A DNA stretch of 64,000 nt from Phycisphaeraceae bacterium (GTDB lineage Bacteria > Planctomycetota > Phycisphaerae > Phycisphaerales > UBA1924): positions 1-64,000 of the forward strand of contig JAHBXL010000001.1 in assembly GCA_019636495.1 (NCBI GenBank). Direction: 5' to 3'. Of this stretch, positions 23,647-32,817 are shown piece by piece. The first letter of the stretch is position 1; each line of letters begins with the position of its first letter. The notes beneath the pieces were generated by a model. The model did no database searches and was not told the DNA's origin. It saw nothing but the letters and a program-made list of their open reading frames with translations. The position numbers were made by a program, and so were the translations under genes.

Positions 23647-26600
23647 ATGACCGACAAGATGATCTTCCGAACCCGGTGCTGCGCGCTCCTGGTCGCGGGC
23701 GCGGGTGCCGCGGCGTTCGTGCCGACCGCAGCGGCGCAGTACTTCGGAGTCTCGACGCCGGCGATGATGTACTACGGCGATGACGACTCGATGATGGGCG
23801 GGCAGGGGATGCCTCGCGGCCGCTCGTTCGACGACGAGATTCCGGACTTTGATCCGTTTGAATCTCGCGGCCGGCGCGGCGCGGGACCGGACCAGGACCC
23901 GCGCCTGACGCCGAAGACCGACCTGGGCAAGCGGATCGCGCAGTTGGACTTCACACGCGACCAGCAGTGGGTGCTGGCGGCGCGGGCACGACTCGCAGCG
24001 CAGCGGCGCGAGTTGATGTTGAACCCGCCGCCACCTGCGCCGGCCGATGGCGGCGACAAGCCCGCCGGGGCGATGCCCGCGGCGGTCGAACCCGCGCCGG
24101 CGGGCGGGGACGCGATGCCCGCGATGCCGGACTTCCCGCTCGATGCGCTGCCCCCGGGGATGACGCCCGAGCAGGCGATGGAGATGGTCCGCGCGGCCAT
24201 GGCCGAGATGGCCGCGATGGGATTGGACCCCGAGGACATGGACGACGAGGATTTCGGCGACATGGCGATGCCGCGGGGAATGCTCATGACTCCGGGGCAG
24301 CCGGGGGCCGGGCCGATGACGCCAGAGCAGATGAAGGCGATGCAGGAGAAGCAGGCGGAGATCACTCGGCAGGCCGAGAGGTTCCGCGTGCTGGTGATCG
24401 CGGGCGACTGGCCGGCGGTGGGGGAGTTCCTCGCGACCGAGGCGGGGGAGGACGCGCTGGCCATTTATAATATTATGTTGATGCAACTGCAGATGCGCGA
24501 CCAGGCGATGACGCCCGACGAAGTCATCGACCTGTCGGACATCTGCCCGGCCGAACTCGATGAGAAGTTCATCGAGAGACTGGGCGCGATCCTGAAGTCG
24601 ACGCAGCGGCGCGGGAGCCAGGCGGGCGCGGTCGCCGCGAAGATCCGACTGGGCACGCGGCACTTCGGCGGCGAGGACCCGGCGGCGCGGAAGCGCGCGG
24701 CGACGCTGCTGGTCGCGGCGGGTCTGCCGGTCGAGGCGCAGGCGTACCTGCCTCCACTGGCGCAGGCCCGCGAGGCAAAGGACCCGGAGTTGCTGAACCT
24801 GTACGGGGTGTACTTCGCCGCGTTGGCCAAGGACAAGCAGGGTGCCGAGCGACAGGCGGCGATCGACCAGGGCTGGGACGTGTGCCGCGAGGTGATGCTG
24901 ATCGAGACTGCGCCCGCGGTCCAACGCGCCAAGGCGCTGGAGCGTGCTCTTGGGTTCCTGGCGGATGTCCCGCAGGAATCGGGCGACGGTTGGCTGGCAT
25001 CGCTGTTCGCAGACCCCGCGTCGGACGTGGGTTGGAAGGCGATCGACCGAGCCGCGGCGCGGGCCCGCGTGATGCGGCAGCAGCAGCGGCCGGCCGACGA
25101 CAGACTGAAGGCTCTGCTGCTGGTCCGACGGGTCGGAAACGGTGTTCTTGCGGGGGCGGGTGAGGGCGTGGGCGCGTGGCGCACCGGTCTGAACATGCTC
25201 ACGGTTTCGATCCTGGAAGAGGCGGAACTGACCCGCGCCCAGCGCCAGCCCAACGAACGCATGCCGGTGATCTCGTCGGACCAGTTGAACAGCGCACTGC
25301 CGGATGCGCCGTGGCTCGCGGCGATCGACCCCGGGCTCGCGGCCAAACTCGAGGTCATGGTGGCGTCCACGTCTGGCGGGGCGGGTGACTCGGAGGCGGT
25401 GCTGGCGATGATCCGGCCGATCGTCGCGACCGACCCGGAGCGGGCTCGCAAACTGGCCGAAGCGCTCATCGCCGCATGGCCGACGTTTGTCAAGCCGCAG
25501 CCGAACTTCAACGAGTACGGCTACTACGGCGGGTACAACCCGTACATGTACGGGCGACGGTACTACGGCGGCTACGGCACAAGCGGTGCAACGCCGCTGA
25601 CCCGCGCCAAGCAGCGGCGGAATCTTGACAAACTCGCGTGGACGCTGGACCAGTTGCGGACGCTTGGGTTGGGCGACATGCCGAACGCGTCGGTAGTCGA
25701 GGCATTCGCCGCGAGCCATTCGGACGCCGAGGTGTACGACCTGCCGGACATCGAGCGCGTGTTCGGCGGCGTGGGCTCGTTGAGCAACGAACTGCGGCGG
25801 TCGCTCGCCGCGAACATGCGGTCGCGGCTGGTGTCGACATGGCGCAACCCGCAGATCCAGCAGCAGAACCAGACCCGGCGCAACGACCGCGAGATGGCGC
25901 AGGAGGTCCTGCGCGGCTACGACGTGGCGATCGCGTTGCTGCCGCCGATGGATGCATCGGCGGACCCGGCGGCGTGGGAAGGGGCGTGCACGCTCGCCGA
26001 CCTGATGTTCGACAAGTCAGAGTTCCTCTACGGGCAGAAGGCCGACCTGGCGACGTACTCGGAAGTGCGCAACCAGGCGTTCTATCACTATGCGCGGGCC
26101 GCGGCGATGTACCGCGACGCGCTGGCGACGGGGCTGATCAAGCCTTCGGCGCGGATCTTCGTGCAGTGGTTCTCTTCGGCTCTGGGCGCGAGCGACCTGG
26201 CCCAACTGACCCGGCAGGACGCCGCGGATTCCGACCAGGTTGGCGCGGTGCGCGCGGCGATTGAACGTCTGCCCGACGGGCAGGCCCAGCGTCACATCGG
26301 GCTGTTTGCCAAGGAGATCGTCTCCAATAGCCAGCGGACCAACCCTGAACTCAAGCCGCGGTACATGCGGCACGCCGCGGCAGTGATCGGTGATCATCCC
26401 GATGGCAAGTCGATCCGCGAGCGCGTGGCGTATTACGACGACCTGCTCCGCGAGATCGAGTTGACCGTAAGCGTGGACGGTCCGACGCAGGTCGGTCATG
26501 GCGACGCGTTCGGCGCGCACCTGGCGGTGTGGTGCACGCGTGCGGTCTCGCGCGAGTCGGGCGGGTTCGGGAAGTACCTGCAGAACCAGCAGTGGCACCC

Positions 26601-27651
26601 GATGACAGGCCAGCAGGTGGATTTCCGCGACGACCTGGAGAAGCAGATCCGCGAGACGCTTTCGGAGCGGTTCGAGGTGCAGACGGTGTACTTCCACAAG
26701 CCGCAGGTTCAGCCCATCAGCCTGCCGCGGGCGGGGTGGGAGCAATGGCCACTGGCGTACATCCTGCTCAAGCCGCGGGATTCGAGCGTGGACCGGATCG
26801 TGCCGCTGAAGATGGACATGGATTTCTCCGACGGGCAGGGGATGGTGATCCTGCCCGTGACATCGCAGGTTGTGCTGATCGATTCGAAGGACCGGCAGGG
26901 CGCGGCACGCACCCTGGGCGAGGCATCGGTCGAGCAGGTGCTGGATGCGCGGAGCGCGATCGGCGAAGAGTCGTCGGGCGTTCTGCGGCTGGAGGTGCGC
27001 GCCAAGGGCAAGGGTCTCGTACCGACGCTCGACAAGATCGTTGATCTTGCCGCGATGCGCGGTTACGAGGTTGTCAAGACCGAGGACCAGGGTCTGAACA
27101 TTCTGGAACTCGACACGTCCGGCGAGACCGTGGTGCCGGTGACGGAGCGCGGCTTTTCGCTGGAGATCAGGCCGACGGTCGCCAAGCCGACGTCGTTCAC
27201 TTTCCCGACGGTCCGGTTGGCGGATGCAAAGGTCGCGCTCAAGCACTACGCCGATGCGGACATCGTCGATGCGCAGCCGACCATCGCGGTCGCCGGGATC
27301 GCGGGCCGCAGGCCGTGGTGGCTGGCGCCGGCGGTGGGGGGCATCACCGGCGCGCTGGTCGCGGCGGTGCTGCTGTACATCCGCGCGCGGCTGCGTCGGC
27401 GGCCGTCCGCCCCGCCGCCGCGACTCGTCGTGCCTGATCATCTGTCGCCGGTCGGCGCGATCGCCCTGCTGCGGCGGGTGCTGAACGGGCCCGATCTGGC
27501 GCTGTCGGCCCCCGAGAGGGCGCAACTGTCCGCCAAGATCGAGGAACTCGAGCAGCAGTACTTCGCACCGCCCAACGGCCACGGTGCGCCCCCGGCCAAC
27601 CGCGAACTGGTCGGCGTCGTGCGCGAGTGGGTGGGTCGGGCGGTGCGGTAG
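23647..27651 (+). CDS. Giant exported membrane-anchored protein ending the MoxR/VWA operon (1334 aa)
   Basis: I recognise no family. Residues 1-31 are a signal peptide ending A-A-A-Q. Residues 50-75 are acidic. Residues 155-265 are strongly Met/Pro/Asp-rich (M-P-A-M-P-D-F, M-G-L-D-P-E-D-M-D-D-E). A long alpha-helical repeat region of solenoid type follows. A Tyr/Gly-rich patch (Y-G-Y-Y-G-G-Y-N-P-Y-M-Y-G) lies near 621-640. Beta-rich segments fill about 930-1200. One membrane helix (about 1223-1244) and a cytoplasmic tail of about 85 residues end the protein. An AT-rich TATAAT at 24466-24471, nine nt before in-frame Met279, may allow a second shorter product. Its place suggests it is the cargo or scaffold of the MoxR-VWA machine. 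Confidence 0.8.
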   Translation: MTDKMIFRTRCCALLVAGAGAAAFVPTAAAQYFGVSTPAMMYYGDDDSMMGGQGMPRGRSFDDEIPDFDPFESRGRRGAGPDQDPRLTPKTDLGKRIAQLDFTRDQQWVLAARARLAAQRRELMLNPPPPAPADGGDKPAGAMPAAVEPAPAGGDAMPAMPDFPLDALPPGMTPEQAMEMVRAAMAEMAAMGLDPEDMDDEDFGDMAMPRGMLMTPGQPGAGPMTPEQMKAMQEKQAEITRQAERFRVLVIAGDWPAVGEFLATEAGEDALAIYNIMLMQLQMRDQAMTPDEVIDLSDICPAELDEKFIERLGAILKSTQRRGSQAGAVAAKIRLGTRHFGGEDPAARKRAATLLVAAGLPVEAQAYLPPLAQAREAKDPELLNLYGVYFAALAKDKQGAERQAAIDQGWDVCREVMLIETAPAVQRAKALERALGFLADVPQESGDGWLASLFADPASDVGWKAIDRAAARARVMRQQQRPADDRLKALLLVRRVGNGVLAGAGEGVGAWRTGLNMLTVSILEEAELTRAQRQPNERMPVISSDQLNSALPDAPWLAAIDPGLAAKLEVMVASTSGGAGDSEAVLAMIRPIVATDPERARKLAEALIAAWPTFVKPQPNFNEYGYYGGYNPYMYGRRYYGGYGTSGATPLTRAKQRRNLDKLAWTLDQLRTLGLGDMPNASVVEAFAASHSDAEVYDLPDIERVFGGVGSLSNELRRSLAANMRSRLVSTWRNPQIQQQNQTRRNDREMAQEVLRGYDVAIALLPPMDASADPAAWEGACTLADLMFDKSEFLYGQKADLATYSEVRNQAFYHYARAAAMYRDALATGLIKPSARIFVQWFSSALGASDLAQLTRQDAADSDQVGAVRAAIERLPDGQAQRHIGLFAKEIVSNSQRTNPELKPRYMRHAAAVIGDHPDGKSIRERVAYYDDLLREIELTVSVDGPTQVGHGDAFGAHLAVWCTRAVSRESGGFGKYLQNQQWHPMTGQQVDFRDDLEKQIRETLSERFEVQTVYFHKPQVQPISLPRAGWEQWPLAYILLKPRDSSVDRIVPLKMDMDFSDGQGMVILPVTSQVVLIDSKDRQGAARTLGEASVEQVLDARSAIGEESSGVLRLEVRAKGKGLVPTLDKIVDLAAMRGYEVVKTEDQGLNILELDTSGETVVPVTERGFSLEIRPTVAKPTSFTFPTVRLADAKVALKHYADADIVDAQPTIAVAGIAGRRPWWLAPAVGGITGALVAAVLLYIRARLRRRPSAPPPRLVVPDHLSPVGAIALLRRVLNGPDLALSAPERAQLSAKIEELEQQYFAPPNGHGAPPANRELVGVVREWVGRAVR
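24466..24471 (+). promoter_or_regulatory. Consensus TATAAT inside the giant gene, 9 nt before an in-frame ATG
   Basis: The 17-base patch 24463-24479 is almost entirely A/T within a very GC-rich gene. TATAAT ends 9 nt before ATG 24481 (codon 279), the same arrangement as at gene starts elsewhere in the window. Confidence 0.35.
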
Positions 27652-27654
27652 CGG

Positions 27655-29973
27655 TCAGTCGGCGGGCGCGATATCCAGCCTCAGCACCGCGTAGCCATCG
27701 ATCTCGAAGTGCTCGACCACAATCTCGACCTCGCGCTCCTCGGTCAGGGTCAGAAAGCCGCTGTCGCGGGTCGGCGCGTGCCAGGTCCAGTTCTCGATGA
27801 TCGGCTGGCCATCGGCCAGCACGCGGATGCCGTCATCCGACAGTGTCGTGAATCGCCACGCGCCCTTGCCGAGCGTGAGCCTTGTGCGGGCGATCATGCC
27901 GAAGTGATCTCGGCCGGGGAACTTGTCGCGATCCGGGCCGGCCCACGGCTGATCGCGCGGCCCGCCGTTGCCGTACGCCAGGTCAAGCCCGCCGATGGTC
28001 ACGCGCTGCGCGGCAGTGCTCGCGGCGAGCGCACGCCACGCCGCGAGGTCCGAGCGCGGGTCGGTCTTCCCGTCCCACGCAAAGAACGCCGCATCCCACT
28101 CCGCGGCGATGATCGTGCCGCGGATGCGGTATTCGGTGCCGCGGGTGTGGAGCGTGAAGTCATAGGGAAACACGCCCGACTTCTGCGCCCTGCGAGCAAT
28201 GGTGACGGTGACAGGCAGTCGCGCCGGTTCGCGCGGAGCGCCGCGCCTGTTGGCCTCTCGCGTGAACATGTGTGCTTCGACAGAGTCGAGCATCGCCAGT
28301 TCGGGCTCGGCCTTCAGGTCGTCGCCCGCGCCGAAGACCTCGTAGGTGTGGGTTGCCGCGCCGGCGCTGCGCAGCCGGACCATCGGGGACTCGTGATCCC
28401 ACGGGCCCCACTGGCCCATGACGATGTTGTGTCGGCCGCGCAGGTGCGGCCGCGCGCCGACCGGGCGCGACTTGCCGATCCGCGGCAGTTCCTGTCGCGG
28501 CGCGAGCGTGTCGGCGTTTCCGTCCCATGTCTCCATGAGTTCGCACGCGGCCGGAACGACCCTCTCCACGCCGATGCCTGTGTCCACGGTCGCCGTGTTG
28601 CCGGTGTAGACCGTGCCATGGATGCGGCTGCCATCGCCTTCATCGCGGATGTGCAGGCCCACCAGCGAGCGATCGGTGGCGATTCGGCCGAACGGATGCG
28701 AGGCATCGATGGTGAAGGTGTTGTGAGCGATTACATTTCCCCTGACGCCCTTGTAGTTGGCCTTGCCCCAGGCCTTGGTCTCAAAGTCGCCGTGCGCATC
28801 CCACCACAGATGCACGCCGCAGCGGTTGTTGATGAAGCGGTTGGCGACGATGAGGTTGTTGGCGCCGTGCTCGATGTTCACGCCGCCGCGCTCAAGGCCA
28901 TAGGCCATCTCGCCGTTGCCGACAAACTCGTTGCGTGTGATGATGGTGTCCTGTGAGTAGCCGCCCCAGATGCCGCAGATGGCGTTCTCGACGAAACGGT
29001 TGTCGATGATGCGGTTGCCGAAGGAGAAGGTCATCTCCAGGCCGTGCGCGGGGGCATAGGAAAGGTCGTTGCCGGCGAAGAGGTTGTCGTTGCAGCCCTT
29101 GCGGGCAAAGTCAAAGTCGGCCGCCGCGCCCTCGCCGTTGAGCGCTTCGAGCCCTGCGAATCCGAAGATGCCATCGCCGCCGTGCGTGCACGAGTTTTCG
29201 ACGATGGTGTTGTTCGAGCACTGCTCGAACATCAGGATGCCCGCTGAATCCTGCCCGCGGTTGTATTTGCCCTCGGAGTGGCCCCGCACGCAGAAGTCGA
29301 AGGCGTTGCGCTCGATCTGGTTGAATGAGGAGCGGAACATGCCCAGCCCCCAGCCCGAGAGGAACGAGCAGTCGTTGTCGTAGAGCCACCCTTCGCCGAC
29401 GGAGTGCAGCAGGATGCCGTTCTGGCCGCGGCGGACGCGCACGCCGGATATTCGAGGCTGCAGCGCCCGTCGGATGTACACCGCCGCTCCGTGCTGTGTT
29501 GCCCACTCGTCGTTGTCGTTACGGTGCGGAAAGAGCCAGTCCGACGAGTCCTCGGCCTCGGGGGTGGACTTGAGCCGCTGGCGGTAGTTGTCGGACAGGT
29601 CCGCGCCCTCGATGGTCAGGCGATCGCACTCCGTCGCCCAGATGCCGACCTTGAACCCGTGGATGCGGGCCCCCCGGATGGTCACATCGTGCGCCCCATC
29701 GATTCGAACTCCGATCCCGGCATATCGATCCCACGGGCCATCGGGCATCTCCGCCGGACGCGGTCCGCCCCAAAGGGCTGAACCATCCTTGAACTGGAGG
29801 CTGATTCCCGATGTCCGGATGTGAATCACACCGTTGCCATCCGCATCGGCGATCGTGGCCGCGGGGTCGATCTCCACGATGCACGAGTGGGTGATCTCAG
29901 TGTTGTCCGCGGTCACACGAACAACCGGCGGATCGACGACTGTCAGGGCGGCGACGAGAAGCGTGCACAGCAT
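27655..29973 (-). CDS. Secreted parallel beta-helix protein with C-terminal PA14-like domain (772 aa)
   Basis: A short signal peptide (1-17) is followed by about 450 residues of parallel beta-helix repeats with Asn ladders (N-T-I-V-E-N-S, N-R-I-I-D-N-R-F-V-E-N, N-L-I-V-A-N-R-F-I-N-N), as in NosD-like or polysaccharide-acting proteins. Residues about 640-770 resemble a PA14 carbohydrate-binding domain (W-R-F-T-T-L-S-D-D-G-I-R-V-L-A-D-G and the terminal Y-A-V-L-R-L). This suggests extracellular glycan binding or cleavage. TAGAGT lies 5 nt before ATG. It converges on the giant gene with 3 bp between stops. Confidence 0.82.
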   Translation of the reverse strand: MLCTLLVAALTVVDPPVVRVTADNTEITHSCIVEIDPAATIADADGNGVIHIRTSGISLQFKDGSALWGGPRPAEMPDGPWDRYAGIGVRIDGAHDVTIRGARIHGFKVGIWATECDRLTIEGADLSDNYRQRLKSTPEAEDSSDWLFPHRNDNDEWATQHGAAVYIRRALQPRISGVRVRRGQNGILLHSVGEGWLYDNDCSFLSGWGLGMFRSSFNQIERNAFDFCVRGHSEGKYNRGQDSAGILMFEQCSNNTIVENSCTHGGDGIFGFAGLEALNGEGAAADFDFARKGCNDNLFAGNDLSYAPAHGLEMTFSFGNRIIDNRFVENAICGIWGGYSQDTIITRNEFVGNGEMAYGLERGGVNIEHGANNLIVANRFINNRCGVHLWWDAHGDFETKAWGKANYKGVRGNVIAHNTFTIDASHPFGRIATDRSLVGLHIRDEGDGSRIHGTVYTGNTATVDTGIGVERVVPAACELMETWDGNADTLAPRQELPRIGKSRPVGARPHLRGRHNIVMGQWGPWDHESPMVRLRSAGAATHTYEVFGAGDDLKAEPELAMLDSVEAHMFTREANRRGAPREPARLPVTVTIARRAQKSGVFPYDFTLHTRGTEYRIRGTIIAAEWDAAFFAWDGKTDPRSDLAAWRALAASTAAQRVTIGGLDLAYGNGGPRDQPWAGPDRDKFPGRDHFGMIARTRLTLGKGAWRFTTLSDDGIRVLADGQPIIENWTWHAPTRDSGFLTLTEEREVEIVVEHFEIDGYAVLRLDIAPAD

Positions 29974-29978
29974 GCCGA

Positions 29979-29984
29979 ACTCTA
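29979..29984 (-). promoter_or_regulatory. -10-like TAGAGT for the beta-helix gene
   Basis: Minus-strand TAGAGT ends 5 nt before ATG 29973, the closest spacing of the series. The region is shared with the divergent TATGCT at 30012-30017. Confidence 0.4.
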
Positions 29985-30011
29985 GCGGCGGTGCGATCGG
30001 TCGCGCCCGGG

Positions 30012-30017
30012 TATGCT
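30012..30017 (+). promoter_or_regulatory. -10 element TATGCT for the sugar-type ABC ATPase
   Basis: TATGCT ends 9 nt before ATG 30027 and supports this start over the in-frame codon at 29991. Confidence 0.5.
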
Positions 30018-30026
30018 GTCGGGCCT

Positions 30027-31175
30027 ATGGCCGAGATCCGACTCGAGAGCGTCACCAAGGTCTATTCCCGCGGCGGCGATGCAGCGGTCGACGCGGTGTC
30101 GCTCGCCGTGGCCGATGGGTCGTTCACCGTCCTGGTCGGGCCATCGGGGTGCGGCAAGTCCACGACGTTGCGGATGGTGGCGGGGCTCGAGGATGTGACG
30201 GCCGGGCAGATCGTGATCGGCGGGAAGCGCGTGAACGAGGTCGCGCCGCGCGACCGCGACATCGCGATGGTGTTCCAGAACTACGCGCTCTATCCGCACA
30301 TGACGGTGCGAGAGAATCTCGGCTTCGCGCTGAAGATGCGCAAGACGCCGCGGGAGGAGATCGACCGGCGCGTGCGTGCCGCGGCCCAGACGCTGGGCAT
30401 CGCGGAGTTGCTGGACCGCAAGCCCGGCCAACTCTCGGGCGGTCAGCGCCAGCGCGTGGCGGTGGGCCGCGCCATCGTGCGCGAGCCCAAGGCGTTCCTG
30501 TTCGATGAGCCGCTGAGCAACCTCGATGCCCGGCTGCGCGTCTCGACGCGCGCCGAACTCAAGGCCCTGCACCAGAGACTGCGAACCACCACGCTCTATG
30601 TGACCCACGACCAGGAAGAGGCGATGACGCTGGGCGATCAGGTCGTGGTGATGTGCGGCGGCAAGGTGCAGCAGGCGGGCCCGCCGATGGAGATCTATCG
30701 CCGGCCCGCCAACCGGTTCGTCGCGGGATTTCTCGGCACGCCGCCGATGAACTTTCTGCCGGGCACGCTCAGCAAACCCGGCGAGTTCGACAACACGCAC
30801 TTTGCAAGCGAGGCGATCAACCTTGTGAACGAGCCGTTTGTGTTCTCGTTCGGGCGCGAGCGGTCGGACCGGCTCAAGACGCACCACGGCGCGCCGGTCG
30901 TGCTGGGAATCCGCCCGCAGGCGCTCGCGCTGGCAGCGGAGCAGGAACAGGGGCGCGACTTTCCCGACACCAATCAGTTCGTGTGCGAGTTGCTGGTCGT
31001 CGAGCCGCTGGGCGACGTGATGGACCTGGTCTGTCAGGCCGTCAGCGGGGAGCGCATCGTGGCGCGGGTTCCCGCGGTGGATGGACTGAGGGCGGGCACG
31101 ACCATCCGGCTGGAAGTGCAACCCGAGCGGTTGCACGTGTTCGAACCCGGCGACTTCGGCGCTGCGCTGCTCTAG
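30027..31175 (+). CDS. MalK/UgpC/MsmK-type ABC transporter ATP-binding protein (382 aa)
   Basis: The ATPase has Walker A G-P-S-G-C-G-K-S-T (38-46), Q-loop V-F-Q-N-Y-A-L-Y-P-H-M, signature L-S-G-G-Q (136-140) and Walker B F-L-F-D-E-P-L-S-N-L-D-A. The C-terminal 130 residues are a TOBE/OB-type regulatory domain. This length and motif set define the CUT1 carbohydrate importer ATPase group (MalK, UgpC, MsmK). No permease or binding-protein genes are adjacent, so it probably serves several importers encoded elsewhere. The stop codon lies in the perfect palindrome CTGCTCTAGAGCAG (31167-31180). Confidence 0.92.
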   Translation: MAEIRLESVTKVYSRGGDAAVDAVSLAVADGSFTVLVGPSGCGKSTTLRMVAGLEDVTAGQIVIGGKRVNEVAPRDRDIAMVFQNYALYPHMTVRENLGFALKMRKTPREEIDRRVRAAAQTLGIAELLDRKPGQLSGGQRQRVAVGRAIVREPKAFLFDEPLSNLDARLRVSTRAELKALHQRLRTTTLYVTHDQEEAMTLGDQVVVMCGGKVQQAGPPMEIYRRPANRFVAGFLGTPPMNFLPGTLSKPGEFDNTHFASEAINLVNEPFVFSFGRERSDRLKTHHGAPVVLGIRPQALALAAEQEQGRDFPDTNQFVCELLVVEPLGDVMDLVCQAVSGERIVARVPAVDGLRAGTTIRLEVQPERLHVFEPGDFGAALL

Positions 31176-31203
31176 AGCAGGCCGGCGAACACGGAGACAG
31201 AGG

Positions 31204-31584
31204 GTGATCTACGTCTTCTTCGCCATTGGCGCCATCCCGGTCGGTGCCTTGCTCTGGTCGATTGTCAGCCTCTGCTGGCATCGTCCGCGGCTCCTCAAGC
31301 AGGAACTGCTCTCAATGCTCGGCGCGTTCCTGATGTTTCCGATCCTGATCCTGTACATCGGCCTGATGGAAATGGGGGTCCGATCGCTGGTCAGTCTGCC
31401 GGGGCTGGTGTTTGGAGCGGTCTTCGTGACGGGCGTAACGTTGTTTGTCCGCGCGGAAGTGCTCAAGGCCCGCGACCGCCGCATCGCGCTGTGGGCGTGC
31501 GGCGAGTGCGGGTACGACCGCCGCGGCATCAACGGCCCTTGCCCGGAGTGCGGCAGCGCCAAGCCGCCGGAAAGGCCGTCGTAG
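31204..31584 (+). CDS. Membrane protein with C-terminal zinc ribbon, paralogous in layout to 4975-5397 (126 aa)
   Basis: There are three hydrophobic segments (about residues 3-23, 35-55 and 65-85). The C-terminal module C-G-E-C-G-Y-D-R-R-G-I-N-G-P-C-P-E-C-G is the same type as at 4975-5397. The start is GTG behind a GGAGACAGAGG stretch, 28 bp after the ABC gene, so it may be co-transcribed. The function of this planctomycete zinc-ribbon family is not known to me. Confidence 0.65.
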   Translation: MIYVFFAIGAIPVGALLWSIVSLCWHRPRLLKQELLSMLGAFLMFPILILYIGLMEMGVRSLVSLPGLVFGAVFVTGVTLFVRAEVLKARDRRIALWACGECGYDRRGINGPCPECGSAKPPERPS

Positions 31585-31636
31585 GGCGTTCATCTCTCGC
31601 TGCGCGGCGAGGGGTCATTCCGCGGGATGTCGGGCC

Positions 31637-32740
31637 ATGCCGAGCACAATCGCACTTCTGCAACTGAGCGCGTTCGCGGCGGCGGTTCTCGGCGCTTCGA
31701 CCGCGCGGTCGCAGCAGGCGGATGCCAACCGCTTGAAGAATCCCGGGGCTGAGGAAGTATCGAGAGTTGATGAATCGCAGCCGGCCGCGTGGACCGCCGC
31801 GAAGGCTCCTGCGGCGGGCCTGGCAATGCGCCTGGATGAGCAGTTCGTGCGGGCCGGTCGCCGGTCGCTGTTCATCGGGAACACGCACGTCTACGCGGAA
31901 TCGCAGTTCAACAACTGGGCGCAGAGAGTCGAAGGCTGGAAGGCGGGCGAGACCTACGTGTTCGCCGCGTGGGTGAAGACCGACCGCGCCGAGAGCGCGA
32001 GCATTTGCGTGCAGGTCTGGGACGAGGGCGGGAAGATCCTGGTGGCGTACGCGACATCCGAATCCCTGACGGGGACGCGCGAGTGGCAGAAACTCGCGAC
32101 CGGCCCGCTGACGATCCCCGCGCGGGCTGGCGCCCTTGTGGTTCGGGCGGGGTTGACCGGCCGCGGCCGGGCATGGTTCGATGAACTGAGCCTTCGGCCC
32201 GAGGATGTGCCGGATGTTCCCAAGCCGCCGGAGGAACGCGGGGCCAACCTTGTGATGAATGCCGGCATCGAGGAGTCCGATGCGAAGCACGAGGATGAGC
32301 CGCGTTTCTGGGTCAGGGCGCAGGTCGCCGCGCCGGGCCTGGAGATGCGCCGCGTGACGGAGGGGGCGCGTCGTGGCAACGCCGCGCTGCTGATCAACAA
32401 TCCGCAGCGATTACCCGACGAGGCAACCAACAACTGGGCGCAGTCTGTGCCCTATGACCTGGCGGGGCGCATCGTGCGGGTTTCCGGGTGGGTCAGGACA
32501 GAGAACGCGCAGGGCGCGTACATCTGCGTGCAGGGTTGGGCCGACGCGGCCCATATGCCATCCTTCGGCAGCACGGAAGTGATCAAGGGCACGCAGGAGT
32601 GGAAGCGAGTGCAGTCCAAGCCGGTCCGACTGTCGCCGAATGTCACCATGGTCACGGTCCGCGCCGCGCTCACGGGCACAGGCAAGGCCTGGTTCGACGA
32701 CATCATGCTCGAACTGGCGGACGATGAGCCGCTGGAGTAG
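31637..32740 (+). CDS. Secreted protein with two tandem carbohydrate-binding-like (galactose-binding fold) modules (367 aa)
   Basis: A signal peptide covers about residues 1-30 (L-L-Q-L-S-A-F-A-A-A-V-L-G-A-S). Two homologous modules follow, about 32-195 and 210-365. Each starts with an N-P/N-A-G-x-E-E-x pattern, has a central N-N-W-A-Q-(R/S)-V, a V-S-G-W/F-A-A-W-V-(K/R)-T strand, I-C-V-Q-(V/G)-W, G-T-(R/Q)-E-W-(Q/K) and a terminal G-(R/K)-A-W-F-D-(E/D). This is the jelly-roll layout of CBM-like modules. No catalytic domain is present. The duplication is clear at protein level. Binding of an extracellular or cell-surface glycan is inferred. Confidence 0.75.
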   Translation: MPSTIALLQLSAFAAAVLGASTARSQQADANRLKNPGAEEVSRVDESQPAAWTAAKAPAAGLAMRLDEQFVRAGRRSLFIGNTHVYAESQFNNWAQRVEGWKAGETYVFAAWVKTDRAESASICVQVWDEGGKILVAYATSESLTGTREWQKLATGPLTIPARAGALVVRAGLTGRGRAWFDELSLRPEDVPDVPKPPEERGANLVMNAGIEESDAKHEDEPRFWVRAQVAAPGLEMRRVTEGARRGNAALLINNPQRLPDEATNNWAQSVPYDLAGRIVRVSGWVRTENAQGAYICVQGWADAAHMPSFGSTEVIKGTQEWKRVQSKPVRLSPNVTMVTVRAALTGTGKAWFDDIMLELADDEPLE

Positions 32741-32803
32741 GCGATCGCGGCGATCAGGGACCATTGGCGCACGATCAGCGTCCAGAGTCTCCGGGCCTGC
32801 TCC

Positions 32804-32809
32804 TACACT
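32804..32809 (+). promoter_or_regulatory. -10 element TACACT for the FIST gene
   Basis: TACACT ends 8 nt before ATG 32818 and argues against the longer frame from TTG 32764. Confidence 0.5.
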
Positions 32810-32817
32810 GGGCTCGC

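Noticed and set aside
23389..25719. 776-codon antisense open frame opposite the giant protein
   Set aside because: Low-complexity Arg/His composition and no motif. The plus-strand frame has a signal peptide, a membrane helix and operon context.
31167..31180. CTGCTCTAGAGCAG palindrome as a terminator or operator
   Set aside because: It overlaps the ABC gene stop codon, has no T-run, and contains the common XbaI-like core; the evidence is too weak for a call.
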